DNA of 64,000 bases, from NCBI GenBank assembly GCA_018894105.1, contig CM032126.1:8831001-8895000 (forward strand), read 5' to 3'. The translations under genes and the position numbers were made by a program. The DNA comes from Jacaranda mimosifolia. Lineage: Eukaryota; Streptophyta; Magnoliopsida; Lamiales; Bignoniaceae. Position 1 is the first letter of the stretch; every line of letters starts with the position of its first letter. Positions 10,771-22,218 of the stretch are shown one piece after another. The notes under the pieces are model-generated. The model did not search any database and was not told where the DNA came from. It saw only the letters and a list, made by a program, of their open reading frames with translations.

Positions 10771-13261
10771 TGTGGCGCCCCACCCAGGGTAATCTCTAAG
10801 CTGAGGTGACAAGTTCAAACCTAGATCATAATAATAGAGATAAACAAAAAGCCCAAAATTCAGCAAGTTTCAAAAGGTAGCATCATATTTCTAAACTCAA
10901 AAGAACACTACAAGGAGTGCAATATATGTATATACCAAAAGTCTCCCAGTTAACATTCGAACATATCAATTGTCTCAAGTTTTAGAGCTACAATTAGGTG
11001 AAGTCTATATGTACATACAAAACACATAATCTATTACCAAACAATCCCTTCAGGCCAAGCTATAAGCCCTCAATCATCACTTAATCCTGTCTGGGAAGGG
11101 AATAAAGGATAACAAAAGGGTAAGCCTTGAAGACTTAATGAGGGGAAATATAATAAACAGTCAAAAAAGGAAAACTGTCAAAGGAGCAACAATTCAATAG
11201 ATTTACCAACAAGCAAGATATTACAATTAGAAACACGATTATGCTAGAACATAAATAATATCAAATTCAGCAAATGGAACATCTCTATCCTTATTGCTCC
11301 TTGAATGGAGTATAAATAGAATCAAATAGAAACCCAAAGCATAATATGCATTACATATTCTCCTTATTCCTCCGTTAACCTAAGCATGACAACTCTGTAC
11401 GATCCATTATCCCAAGCATAACAACTTGTCCCAGGCACTCGAGCCATCAATCATTCCAAGCATAACAACTTGTCCCAGGCACTCGACTCGTTAATTATCC
11501 CCATATGACAATACAAGTGATAAACAAACTCTGGCAAGGCCATACATATGATATACATAATGATTTCAATTAGGAATGTAAACACACAATTTGGTTGGCA
11601 AGACCCAAAATCAACGCAATAAAAGGGAAAATCGACAGGGCTGTAGCGTATACGGGATAATAACAGATAGGACAATAAGAGTTCTGGACACTAGAACGAG
11701 TATATTCAATTTCATTAGATAAACAATCAAGGAATTCAAATGATCCAGGAATTCAAACAATCAAGAAACATTTACTTCCCAGAATAAAATTAGGCTAACC
11801 CCCACCTTAGCGGCCACAAAAATGCTATCTCGGTCTACTATCCTGCGGGGTCTGGCTCCTCGTCACTTAACCGAAAGAACAGGCTTATCATTAAAACACT
11901 CGTTTTGACCCTATAACAATAATCAAATTGATAATATTCTACTATTGGTTGTTTTATAGTTAATACAACATTTTAAAGTTCGGTTCCAAAATTATCGAGA
12001 GATGACAAGCTAAATACACTGATAATATCATAATATTTTTGAGGGTCATATTCACTCCGATTAAGGAATCAATTTGGATTTCTATTTATAATTATCCTTT
12101 CAACTGTACACAAAGTCGATTATGACGGTCAATCCACAATTAATAAGCCAATTTGTCACTTAGGTCTCAAATACATAAAATTAGAATTTTAATCACCTAA
12201 TTCGACTTAGTTAACCACGATTTGCATATTATAATATAAATCCGGGTCCACTAAGCTTATATATATATATATCTATGCATGCATTCACTTCTTGATGTAA
12301 TTCATGTTCTTCTAGGTACTACAAAAAGTACAAGAAATGGGCAAAAATAAATGAAGAACAACATTAAGGTATTAAATCCGATGCCAACTATTTTACCAAT
12401 ATTTGATTTCGGAACACAATCACCCTAAACCAATGCCACACACATGACACTGTGATGAGATAAGAATTCTATCTCAAAGTTGCCAACGCTGGCCGCCATG
12501 CGCTGCTGCTGGAGTTGGTCACCACCACCACCACCACCACCGTTAGATGTGTCTCAGTGAAAGCAACAAAATGCCCAAGTCAATTTTCCAAATAGCCGCC
12601 AAATTGCTTGTCAATTGGAGCTCCGATCACACAGCACCACCACCTTCGTCATAGCCATTTATTTCAAATTCCGCCTTCGGTGGCGGTCCAAACTGAAAAC
12701 TGAAGACGCTAAATCACTCCCTGAGCTGAACTCTACCAGAATCACTCCCCAGATTCAAGGTCCAGTCGCTGCACTGCCGCGTCCGCCACTCGTCGCTGTC
12801 ACTCGACTTTCAGGTCAAATTTTCGATCGTCCTGCTAGTCGGTTCCATGAGATTTTGGTATGTATGTGTTCCTTATGCTGAGAGGATGATTTTGGTATAT
12901 AATTTGCTAGCTTTTGCCGTCGCCGGTGAAGATCACCGGTGAAGGAGAGGGTTGGTTGCATGCAGGAAATGAAGAAAGTTGGGGGGAGTTGATATATAAA
13001 GGGATATTTTCTAGAAATTATAAATTGACCCCCATTATTTTATTTCATTTTTCAATTATGTTCCCCATTAAGTGAGTACATAAGATTGACCCAATTGACC
13101 AGGAATAATCCTACTTTGACCCCAAAAACTTTCAAATATACTTCGATTAAATCTTTTCCTATTTATGTTTTGACCCCCAAAACTTTATAAAAAAAATAAT
13201 AAAATTATAGAAATAATGATAAATAAAATTCCACCAATTATATATTTTTAGAGGTGCTATA
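10771..13261 (-). repeat. Gypsy LTR 3 (outermost 5' LTR)
   Basis: This LTR is about 2.49 kb. On the minus strand the inner end is GGGGCGCCACA. The outer start reads TATAGCACCTC instead of TGTAACACCTC, so the terminal TG is mutated. A short CACCACCACC-rich stretch near 12520-12541 is also present in LTR 1. Confidence 0.85.
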
Positions 13262-13266
13262 TTTAT
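13262..13266. repeat. target-site duplication TTTAT, right copy
   Basis: Matches 1306-1310 and closes the Gypsy compound element. Confidence 0.85.
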
Positions 13267-13320
13267 TTCCTTATATCGATAATGGAAAGGATATTCTATT
13301 CTGGGATTTTGTACTTTTAA
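13267..13320 (+). pseudogene. continuation of the possible interrupted exon
   Basis: After the target duplication the frame of 1113-1310 stays open for 17 codons and ends at TAA 13318-13320. The short length makes this weak evidence on its own. Confidence 0.25.
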
Positions 13321-15290
13321 ATTTGTATTAGTACTATAATTTTTTAAAAGATTTTAATTAAAGTTAGAATTTTCAGCTAATTTATAACATATCTTTGGCT
13401 ATTAATTAATCGAACACCAACAAATAAGCAAACTGAAACAATGACGATATTAATTAATTGTATGTTGATGGAATATATATCATCACATAAAACCTAAAAA
13501 CTATTTAAACATAAATAATAACTATACATTAGAAGAACTGCTTAATTAACCTATAATATTATAAAAAGAAAGTTCAAATGTGTTTAGAGTGAAAGTTATT
13601 TTTGGTCCTTTACATAATATATTGTCCTTCAATTTTCTCTAAAATTTGAAAAGAGAATGTGATGTATAGAGTGAAATTAAAAAATGATAGATATTTTAGT
13701 TAGTCGTGATATCAAATTTAGTATTTTTAAATTTAGCCTTACAATCACATTTAAACATACTATTTAATAGAGTTTTATACCATGTAAATATAAAAATATT
13801 ACAAAAAATAATTATAAAAATATTATTTTTATATTAGTACATTTACAATCATATTTTTAATATTTATGAAAAAAATACTTTTGATAATTTTTTGGGTAAT
13901 ATTTCAGATATTTACAAGAAACTTTTGTTTTGGATTATTTTACTCATCATTTGAATTTAAATTTGAAAAATTATTATGGAAAAAGATAATTATTGGGAAT
14001 TTATTTGTACATAGATTTAGTAATTTGTTTTCTATTCTTTTTAATTAATTAATATTATTTTAACATAGTAATATTTTGACTAGTGTAATTTACAGTTTTT
14101 TTATTCTTTGGTTTCCATAATTTTTTTTTGAGTCAATTTGTATTTTTATAATTTGACAATGAAAAAAAATTAAACGCGCGAGAACCATGTGCCTAATTAG
14201 TTGCTAGTGTAATAAAATTTGTAAATTGCATCATTCAAATAAATGTAAAACAGATATGAAAGTTTTCGAATTTAAAATTTTATATATAAATTAGAACTTA
14301 TCCAGAATTTGAATAAAGCTTGTTGAAAGATGCTAAGAGGTATGGATAATTATCTGACACATTATTTGTGTTGGAGGACATGTTCGTTGTGTCCTAAAGA
14401 AGGTATTGGCCAACTCCCTTTCCAGCGCGTGGTGGGTTTTATTTATTTATTATTATTATTACTATCACTACTACTAGTACTATTACTATTACTATTACTG
14501 TTTCAACTTAAAATTCAGAATTCAAATTTAAAATAATTTTCTTCTTTGAATTTGCATCTTTGTTAATTTGTTTCTGTGGGCAGGTGGATCTATCAGGTTA
14601 TTGTGTCCTCCATGCATGCTTTATTTATTTGTGTTTGCATTTTAATAATTTAGTATGGCGGACATTTTATGATGAGAAATTATTATATGGGTTTTTCATT
14701 TACTGTTAAAAAAATTAATAATAAAATAATAGATGACAATGTAAAAATTACAAAAAATTGTTTGGTGACTTTGAAGGCCGAAGAATCTATGAAAACAAAC
14801 TTTATATTGCGTTATGCTGGAAAACTAACTCCATCTGACAAACTTAGCAACATATATGTTCTCCAGTGCAACGTGTAATACAAATATACAATGAAAAAAT
14901 GTAACAATTCTATGTATAACTAATTGCCTTCCATACTATCTTAGGGAGTTATAGCATCGATCTCTCTTATAGGTGATTAATTTTAGTCATAATTTAAAAT
15001 TATGATACGTATATTTTGTTAATTTTTCAACAACAGGTAACTTGTCTATTAATGTTAAATGTGATTTATTGCTATTATTAGAATTAAATCTCTTTGTAGG
15101 CATGAAGACTCGATTCTGGGTCTGTTGATTGCAGCTAAATGATGAAAAATATTAAAGTTGGAATTTGATCTTGGGTTCCTTGGCTAATGGAGAAGTCGAG
15201 TATAAAATTCTTGACTTACAAAAAATAAATATAATTTTTTTTAAAAATTCAAAAATTTAAATTAAAAAGAGAATTGATTCAAATCTATTT
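13321..15290. other. AT-rich region with unassigned open frames
   Basis: No gene can be supported. A 68-codon plus frame at 14330-14536 starts with non-repetitive residues (MDNYLTHYLCWRTCSLCP) and then falls into a TTA/ACT-rich low-complexity tract (14440-14505) that encodes a leucine run. A second frame, 14669-14878, ends LSNIYVLQCNV. These less AT-rich islands could be eroded exons of a former host gene, perhaps the same one as at 1113-1310, but I recognise no family. Confidence 0.4.
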
Positions 15291-16285
15291 TTATTTGGGT
15301 TAATAACATAGAAACCCTTAAAGCTTGACTCATTCATAAATAAATCTAAAAAAATTACAGTGACTCCTTAATTTTTTTTCAGTCTGAAAATTTTTAAAAA
15401 ATCGTTAGCCTCCATTAACAAATTTATTCACATCATCCAAAAATTTATGTGAAAATTAAAAAATATTGTCCAATAATTGTTCACATTATTGAGGGAAAAG
15501 TACCCTTGAACCTATTCATAATATTCTTTATATATATACTATTGTGTAATTTTAACATTATTTAAATTACTCATAACATTTAAATATATTTCATTATTAA
15601 TAAAATTATTTAAATATTAAATAATCTTTAAATTCAAGTTGAATTATAAATAAAAAATAAAAAATATAAATATATATAAATAATTTAATCAAATTTAAAT
15701 AAACTTATTTATTAATTAAAAATAAAAGAAGTAAAAAATAGAAAAATAAAAATAAAAGTAAATCAATGTCTTAAAAGATATAATTTTATAATTTTAAACT
15801 ACGTACTACATAATATTAAAATAATAAATGTATTTAAAGTAATTTGATAATTTATAATTTACAATATAATTTTAATAACTTTGAAACTAAGTAACTTAAT
15901 AATTTAAAACTAATAGTAATAATTTCAATAATTTTATATGCATAATTTGATAACTTCTATTATTTTAATATAATATAAATAATTTTGGATAGTATAATTT
16001 AATGATTTTAAATAAATAAAATAAATAAAAAACTAATTATTTTGAATAATATTAAATTAATACTTAATAAATCAATTAAAAAATACAAAAAAAATGAAAA
16101 AAGGTATCTTTTCTTCCCCACCTCCACCCTACCCTTGCCACACCTCCCAAGCCCCTGCATCCACCTGTCGCCACCCACCCCCACCCCCTGCCCCAAATAG
16201 GTGAAACCCCAGCAAGCCGCACCCGCCCACCACTCCCTGCCCGAAACCACCGGCCAGCAGCAGTCAGTGGAGGTTTATATAACAT
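15291..16285. other. AT-rich DNA ending in a GC-rich pyrimidine pocket
   Basis: Positions 15300-16090 are extremely AT-rich and contain nothing I can name. Positions 16107-16270 switch abruptly to C-rich sequence full of CCACC/CCCC runs. The minus-strand frames there (16008-16285) are glycine/tryptophan-rich products of composition, not credible proteins. The sharp composition change suggests a captured or inserted fragment. Confidence 0.45.
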
Positions 16286-16289
16286 ATAT

Positions 16290-17045
16290 AGTTATATATG
16301 TATTTAAATATGTATATATAATATAGATGTGTATATACATATTCGATCCATATATATATATATATTATTTTTAAAAAGTTTTGAAGAGTTTTTGTGGTAT
16401 TTAATTTTTAATTTTTTTTTGTGAGGGACAAATGGTATATTTTGTGGGTCTCTTTGTAAATAGATAATATCTTATGGGAGTTTTCATAAATAGAAACAAC
16501 TTCTGTTCAAAATTTCGCAGAAAATTGGGAGGAGAACCAAAAGTATCAAAAAAGTTACGAAATTCAGACCAAAAATGTTCAATGACATAAGTTTGGGATT
16601 AATGGTGCACACACAATTAAACTATGGGACCATGCAAAAAGACAATTCTCCTATAAATATATATATATCTATATTTATATAAATGAGTGTATGTGTTTAA
16701 ATATATATACAAAATATAGATGTGTGTATATATATCCACACATGTGTAAATATATATTATTTTAAAATATATATTGAGAGCGTTTTTGTAGTATTTAATT
16801 TTTAATTTTTTTAATAAGGGTTAAATGGTATATTTTGGTGCATCTTTTCATAAATAGATAAAATTTTAAGAGGATTTTTCCATAAATAGATAATAGTATC
16901 CATCCAAATATTAATGAAAAATTAGAAGGACTAGAAATGTTAAAAAAGTGATGAAACTTGGACTAAAAATGTTCAATTCCATTAGCTCGGGACTAATAAT
17001 GCATACACAGTTAAATTATGATGTTAAAAAGGCAAGTTTTACCTA
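16290..17045. repeat. diverged tandem duplication of about 0.38 kb
   Basis: About 16290-16655 and 16690-17045 carry the same series of blocks in the same order. The series is ATATAGATGTGT, then a TTTTTGTRGTATTTAATTTT block, then AAATGGTATATTTTG. It continues with CATAAATAGATA-type motifs, an AAAATGTTCAAT block and a TAATGSTGCACAC-type block. The copies differ by many substitutions and small indels, so the duplication is old. Function unknown. Confidence 0.65.
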
Positions 17046-17060
17046 CATTTACACATTAAA

Positions 17061-18505
17061 GGGAAAAATATTTTTTTCGTCCTGTAAGATTTTTCGACTT
17101 TCAATTTTGTCCTATATATTATGCAATTTCAAATTTAGTCCTATAAGTTCAAAAGTTGCACATTTTATTTGAAAATTTTGACATGGCATGTCGAAAGGTG
17201 CTAAAATTGGGCATTTTAATGAATTGGCACCTACATAGTTCTTTTTTTTTTGCCATGTTGGAAAAAATTAGTTGATATATTTAATTGATTGGCTTATTTC
17301 ATCATTTTCTTTTTTTGCTTAGGTGGCAATATGAATTTTGAAGTTATGATATGTATTTATATATCACATAAATATATACATATATTTATATAAATATATA
17401 CAATTTATAATAATTAAGAAATAAAAAATTTAAATAACTTTATATTTAAATAAAAATAAATAAATTAAAAGTAAAGAAAAAAAAGGAAAGGAAGGAAAAA
17501 TTTCCCACAAAACATCCCCCACCCCGACGGCTGCTAGCCAAGCTTGCAGCCGCCAAACTTCTAGGCGGCCAGCACCTAGAAGAGGGGGCCGAGCTTTCAG
17601 GCGACCACGCCCGGAAGCTCGTTGGGCATCTGGCTGGGGGTTCCGGTAGTAGCCGGGGGGGGGGGGGATGTTGGCGGTGGTGGTATGTATATATATGTGT
17701 ATGCATATATATCTGCATGTATATATGTATATATAATATATATTTATATAAATATATGTGTATTATATGTTGCATATTAAAATATTATATATTTTTATAA
17801 ATATATGTACAAATGTGTATATATATTTATGTATAATATATGTGTGTATATATAATTGATGCTAATATTAATCATATACTCATATTATTATTAATATTTA
17901 ATAATATATTAATGATATATTAATATCATTAATAGTTATACTATTATAATTAATAATATTAATTATATGATTAGTAATATATTAATAATAAAGATTATAT
18001 TATAATAATTTTAATTATATTCATAATTTTTAGAATTAATAGTATTGCAAATATTATTAATATAATAATTTATTAATATTATAATATTACTAAAAAATAC
18101 ATAATACTCATAAATATTAAATTAATTTTATTATAATTAATGATAATGATAATATTATTATGACAATATAATTATTTAATATTGTCAGTATTATTATTAC
18201 TAATATTGTTAATAATATATTAATAATAATATTACTAACAAAAATCCAAGTAAGCAAAGACTTTTTCCAACAAGGAATTTTTTTTTTTCATGTTAGCTGA
18301 AAATTTGCCACCTAAGCAAAAGTTCCCAAATTCAACAAATTCTGGCATGCCTCATCAGCATTTCCGGCCATTTTATGAGATTCCAGTGGAAATCGGACTA
18401 AATGTGTATTTTTTTTTTAACTTCTAGGACTATTTGAAATTGCATATCCTATAGAACAAAATTGAAAGTAGGGAAATCTTGTAGGGCGAAAAAATTATTT
18501 TTTCC
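17061..18505. mobile_element. Mutator-like (MULE-type) non-autonomous element
   Basis: This 1445-base element has inverted ends that match over about 95 bases: left GGGAAAAATATTTTTTTCG, right (reverse complement) GGAAAAAATAATTTTTTCG. A shared core follows, including ACTTTCAATTTTGT and ATGCAATTTCAAAT. The flanks ACACATTAAA (17051-17060) and ACACACTAAA (18506-18515) form a 10-base duplication with one mismatch, in the 9-10-base range of Mutator-like elements. The interior has a GC-rich island (17510-17667, ending in a G12 run) and a long AT-only tract (17690-18240). I see no transposase. The GC island might be a captured fragment, as in Pack-MULEs, but no source gene is recognisable. Confidence 0.75.
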
Positions 18506-18515
18506 ACACACTAAA

Positions 18516-18944
18516 TTAAGCAAAGACTTACCATAGATCATACATAAGAGTAGTACGTGTAGCAAGTCTATGCAAACCTGTTTAGCAAGTGACTGGTTAT
18601 AATAAATAGACAGCGCAGATCTACTAATGCATATCACACGACTAGATTTATCATGACTAAAGTTAGTTACCAACAAGTCATAACTGATGCTAGACTTCCC
18701 CAACTATCTTATACATGCCAATAAAGAGTACTCTACAATGTGGTATATGTTAAAAGTTATCACTAATTAATTACACATATTATGTAACAAAAGTTTTATT
18801 CTATAAAAATTATAATTTTCACAAATTAAATTTAATAGTAATAATTATTGATTATCAATATTGATACATATGTGTGTGTGTATATATAATATGTATATAA
18901 ATATAACAATATAAATTTTTTTATCACTATTATAAAACTATGTC
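18516..18944. other. AT-rich spacer
   Basis: No gene is seen. A short TG/TA tract lies near 18870-18890. This stretch may include the eroded left end of the Copia LTR, whose homology fades at about 18945. Confidence 0.5.
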
Positions 18945-19193
18945 AAGTTGATTAAACTTAAAAAACAAAGAAATATAGTCAGAAATTCTTTGATGTCTTT
19001 GTATTATAAGCTTTAAAATTAGTTTCAATAAGTTATCTCAAATGAGGTATCAAATCCCCCAATTTATAGAGTTACAAATGGGATATTCATAAATGATAAT
19101 TTAATATAATACATGTATGAAAAGGATCAAGAAGTTCAAGGAGGGTGTATGTGAGTTGAGAATGCAAATGGACATTCATATCCAATAATTTCA
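18945..19193 (-). repeat. Copia 3' LTR (left, partial)
   Basis: On the minus strand it begins TGAAATTATTGG at 19193. It shares long blocks with the right LTR, for example AAGTTATCTCAAATGAGGT and TGATAATTTAATATAATACA. Matching stops around 18945, so its far end is eroded or replaced. Confidence 0.8.
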
Positions 19194-19299
19194 TTACACA
19201 GAGAATAAGCCTCGTTAAAAACTTTACTAGGAAAAAATTCAGTGTTGAAAAAAAAATATGGTGAAGGAAAAAGAGTATATTTATTCAAAGTGCTTAATC

Positions 19300-20690
19300 A
19301 CGTATTAACTCTCCCTATTGAGAATATTTATTGAGATCTTTAAGCCGACTTATTCCAATTCTTTTAACTAACTTTTCAAATGTTGCAATTGATAGTGCCT
19401 TGGTAAAAAGATCTCCAGGATCTTCACGTGATCAGATTTGTTGCACATCAACTTCACCATTCTTTTGAAGATCATATGTGAAGAATAATTTTTGAGAAAT
19501 ATGCTTAGGTCTATCACCTTTATATATCCTTCCTTTAATTGAGCGATTGAGATAACATTGTCTTCGAATAATACTGTAGGCTAGGAATTTCTTCCTTAAA
19601 AGATAACCCACAATTCTTCTAGATATAGTGAGCTATTGACCTTAGCCAAACACATTCTTGACTTATTTCATGAATTGCAATGATCTTAGCATGAATTAAA
19701 GATTGTTTTATAGAATGTCATGATATTGCAGTACTACCATATGTGAATAAGTACTTAGATTGAAATCGTGCTTTGTGCGGATCAGTGATATCCAGCATTC
19801 TCATATCCAATTCACTATGGAGTAGATTTATTATAATAGAAAAATCCAAAATCAGCTGTTCCTCAGAGATTATATGATTGACCCTACCCTGTCGTCCTTG
19901 CGTGGGAGAAAAACTAAATCTTGCTAATACATTCACAATGAATGGTGTATCAGGATTTATATAACTAGCAAGATACATAAGTGCCCCAATTACACTAAGG
20001 TACTTCAGGACCAAGAGGTTCTTCATTCTCTTCTCGTGGTCCGAAAGGATCTTTGTTAATATCAAGTGATTGGACGACCATTGGCCTTCTCAATGGATGT
20101 ACTTTATCCATATAGAATTGCTTTAAAACTTTAGGAATATAATTTGATTGATGAAAAAATATCACTTCTTCCAGATGTTCAATTTGTAAACCAAGGCAAA
20201 ATTTTGGTTTTTTCCAAAATCTTGGGTCTCAAATTCTCTCTTTAAATATTCAACTTCTTTGGAAATATTTTTAAGAGTTCCAATAAGATTCAAATTATCA
20301 ACATAAACAACAATAAACACAAAATTTAGTCCTTTTTTATTTATTTATGAAAATACATTTATTTATGAAAATACATATATATATTGGTTCATTTGTAAAT
20401 CCTCTTTAATCAAACTTTTACTTTGATGATTATACCACATTTATCTAGATTGCTCTAAGCCATACATAGATTTTGCAATTTGATAGAGTAAATTGTTTGA
20501 TAATTTTGACCACAGGCTTTAGGCAATCTTAATCCTTTAGGGATTTTCATGTAAATATCATTGTTCAATGTTCCATATAGGTAAGCAGTGACTACATCCA
20601 TTAAAACTCATATCAAGTTTTTCATGTACTGCTAGAATTACAAGATATCTCAATGTAATCATATCTACTACAGGTGAATATGTATAAGCA
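19300..20690 (-). pseudogene. Copia pol remnant: reverse transcriptase and RNase H
   Basis: Reading leftwards from 20690, reverse transcriptase resumes at YTYSPVVD...VHEKLDM. After several frameshifts the segment near 20005-19920 carries the Copia motif around VIGALMYLASYINPDTPF. RNase H signatures follow in shifting frames: AIHE and ECVWLRS at about 19690-19630, a KxGDRxKHIS-type stretch near 19530-19490, and the terminal LFTKALSIATFEKLVKRIG-like region near 19420-19350. The family normally has these as one polyprotein; here stops interrupt all of them. Confidence 0.85.
20688..20690. repeat. candidate 3-base target duplication GCA (left)
   Basis: GCA here and at 59519-59521 flank the CACTA-type block. 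Three bases is the right length for CACTA elements but short enough to match by chance, and the boundary is uncertain by a few bases. Confidence 0.4.
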
Positions 20691-21116
20691 TACACTACTA
20701 AAAAATTGGAATTGGCGAAGGAATTATTGTAATCACAAATGGCAATAGATTTGCGGTGGAAATGATCCTTGTAAAAAAATTCGTAGTAAAATCCGTCACA
20801 AACTAAAAATATATTAAAATTTAATTTTATAAATTTGTGATGGTATATATCCATCACAAAAATAAAAAAATAAAAATTGAATATCTTTTGCAATGCAGAT
20901 ATCCATCGCAAAAAAAAGAAAAAAAAATTAAAAATTAAAATTTTTCTGCGACGGAAGCTTTTTCGGTTGCAAAAAACAACTAAAACATAAAATTCAAAAA
21001 ATATTTTGCAACAAAAATAAATTCCATCATAAAAATTTAAAAATAAAGTAAAAAAAGAATTTTTTGGATGGAAATAAAATCCATCACAAAAATTTAAAAA
21101 TAAAATAGAAAACTTA

Positions 21117-21800
21117 AGCTATCAATGGGTTGGATTAGGATTAGATCAGCCATATCCGAATCTGAATTTGAATTCATTTATCAAAATCTATATCCGAATT
21201 TGACTTGATATACTATATAGTTTTTGTTAGTCAGTACTACATTCAAATTCGATGGATATTTGAAATTCTATAAAAAATTCGATTCGATTTTGATATTTTT
21301 TCTTTTTTCTTTTTCTTCTTTTGGACTATATAAAAATATTGTATCTATAAAGTAAATTTACGTGATATTTGAAATTTTAACAATTTTTTGTTATATATTA
21401 TCCTAAAAGTTAAATATTTAAATACTAAACTCCTTTTTCACATTGTATTCATGCAAAGATGAAGTATTATACATTATTATATTTGACATTTTATCAGTAT
21501 TTCTCTTATTTTTGAGGCTAAAGATTTAATATTAATAGCATAATATATACATATTAATATAGTTATTAGTTCAACATAATAAATACATTTTATTTTAAAA
21601 TCTTTATAAATATTAATGGATCGGATTGCTCAATCTCATATCAAATCCACTTATTTTGGATTACAAATATTTATAATTGGATCACTTATTTTGGATTACG
21701 AATATTTATAATCGGATCTAATCGGTCGAGCATTTTAATATGATAAAAATTCTAAAATTCGAATTGAATTCAGATATATACGATCAATTGACAACCCTAA
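21117..21800. mobile_element. hAT-like element carried in array unit 1 (and in every unit)
   Basis: The left end is GCTATCAATGGGTTGG and the right end, reverse complemented, is TTAGGGTTGTCAATTG, an imperfect inverted repeat around TRTCAAT. The interior is rich in GGATCGGATT/AATCCGAA-type motifs, common in hAT-like MITEs. There is no transposase. Its right end abuts the Gypsy LTR start exactly. Left flank AGAAAACT and the sequence beyond the LTR (CGAAAACA at 49184) agree at 6 of 8 positions and may be its duplicated target. Confidence 0.55.
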
Positions 21801-22217
21801 TGTAACACCCCTAGAAATTGCACAATTAACAAAGTTTATTTAATATTATTCTTTGTGAATTTAATTAATTTTTATTTGTTAAATTTATTACTTTTGAAAG
21901 TTTTGGGGGTTAAAATATGAATAGGAAAGACTTAATTGTAACATTATTTAAAAGTTTTGGGGGGTCAATATAGAATTATTTAAAAGCTTTTCTCCCTCCC
22001 ATTTTTTTCATTTCCATCGAGCAACCCTTACCTTCTTCTCCGGCGATCATCACCAGCGACGGCTCAAAATAGAGAACTGAACCCACCTTGTCTTCCTTAC
22101 CTCTCTAGGATTCCATTGACACCACATGCAAATTATTTTAACTGGTGGACCATCGAAAAGTTGAAGTCCTAAACTGTGAGGCGACGACAAGTGATAAGCA
22201 TGGCAGAGTAGTGGTGA
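21801..22217 (+). repeat. first truncated Gypsy LTR head
   Basis: It starts TGTAACACCCCTAG and breaks at the joint to CACTA sequence. The other heads start at 23127, 24601, 26074, 27512, 28950, 30389, 31828, 33266, 34704, 36142, 37580, 39019, 40458, 41896, 43335 and 44731. The 18th (46158) is not truncated. Confidence 0.9.
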
Positions 22218-22218
22218 A

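Larger units (their letters stand above)
1311..13261 (-). mobile_element. compound Ty3/Gypsy chromovirus element, LTR-int-LTR-int-LTR
   Basis: Three LTRs and two short internal regions lie in the same orientation and read on the minus strand. LTR ends on that strand are TGTAACACC and GGCRCCACA. Each internal region has a purine-rich polypurine tract beside its 3' LTR and traces of an initiator-Met primer-binding site beside its 5' LTR. The residual protein is integrase with a chromodomain-like tail, which points to the Tekay/Del group of chromoviruses. One 5-base duplication (TTTAT) flanks the whole compound, so it entered as one element and the extra LTR plus internal region most likely arose by unequal recombination. 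Gag, protease and most of reverse transcriptase are absent from both copies, so it cannot be autonomous. Confidence 0.85.
20894..22218 (+). repeat. array unit 1 (edge unit, TATA deleted)
   Basis: It is 1325 bases because about 148 bases of the LTR head are missing near 21980, including the TATA box present in the other units. It has the ACACCCCTAG version of the LTR start and two copies of the 35-base hAT sub-repeat. Confidence 0.9.

Noticed and set aside
16008..16285. Gly/Trp-rich minus-strand frames
   Set aside because: Produced by the C-rich pocket, low complexity, and two frames overlap.
17446..17775. 109-codon minus-strand frame with Pro/Arg-rich centre
   Set aside because: Half of it is an AT microsatellite and half the GC island of the MULE-type element; no family is recognised.
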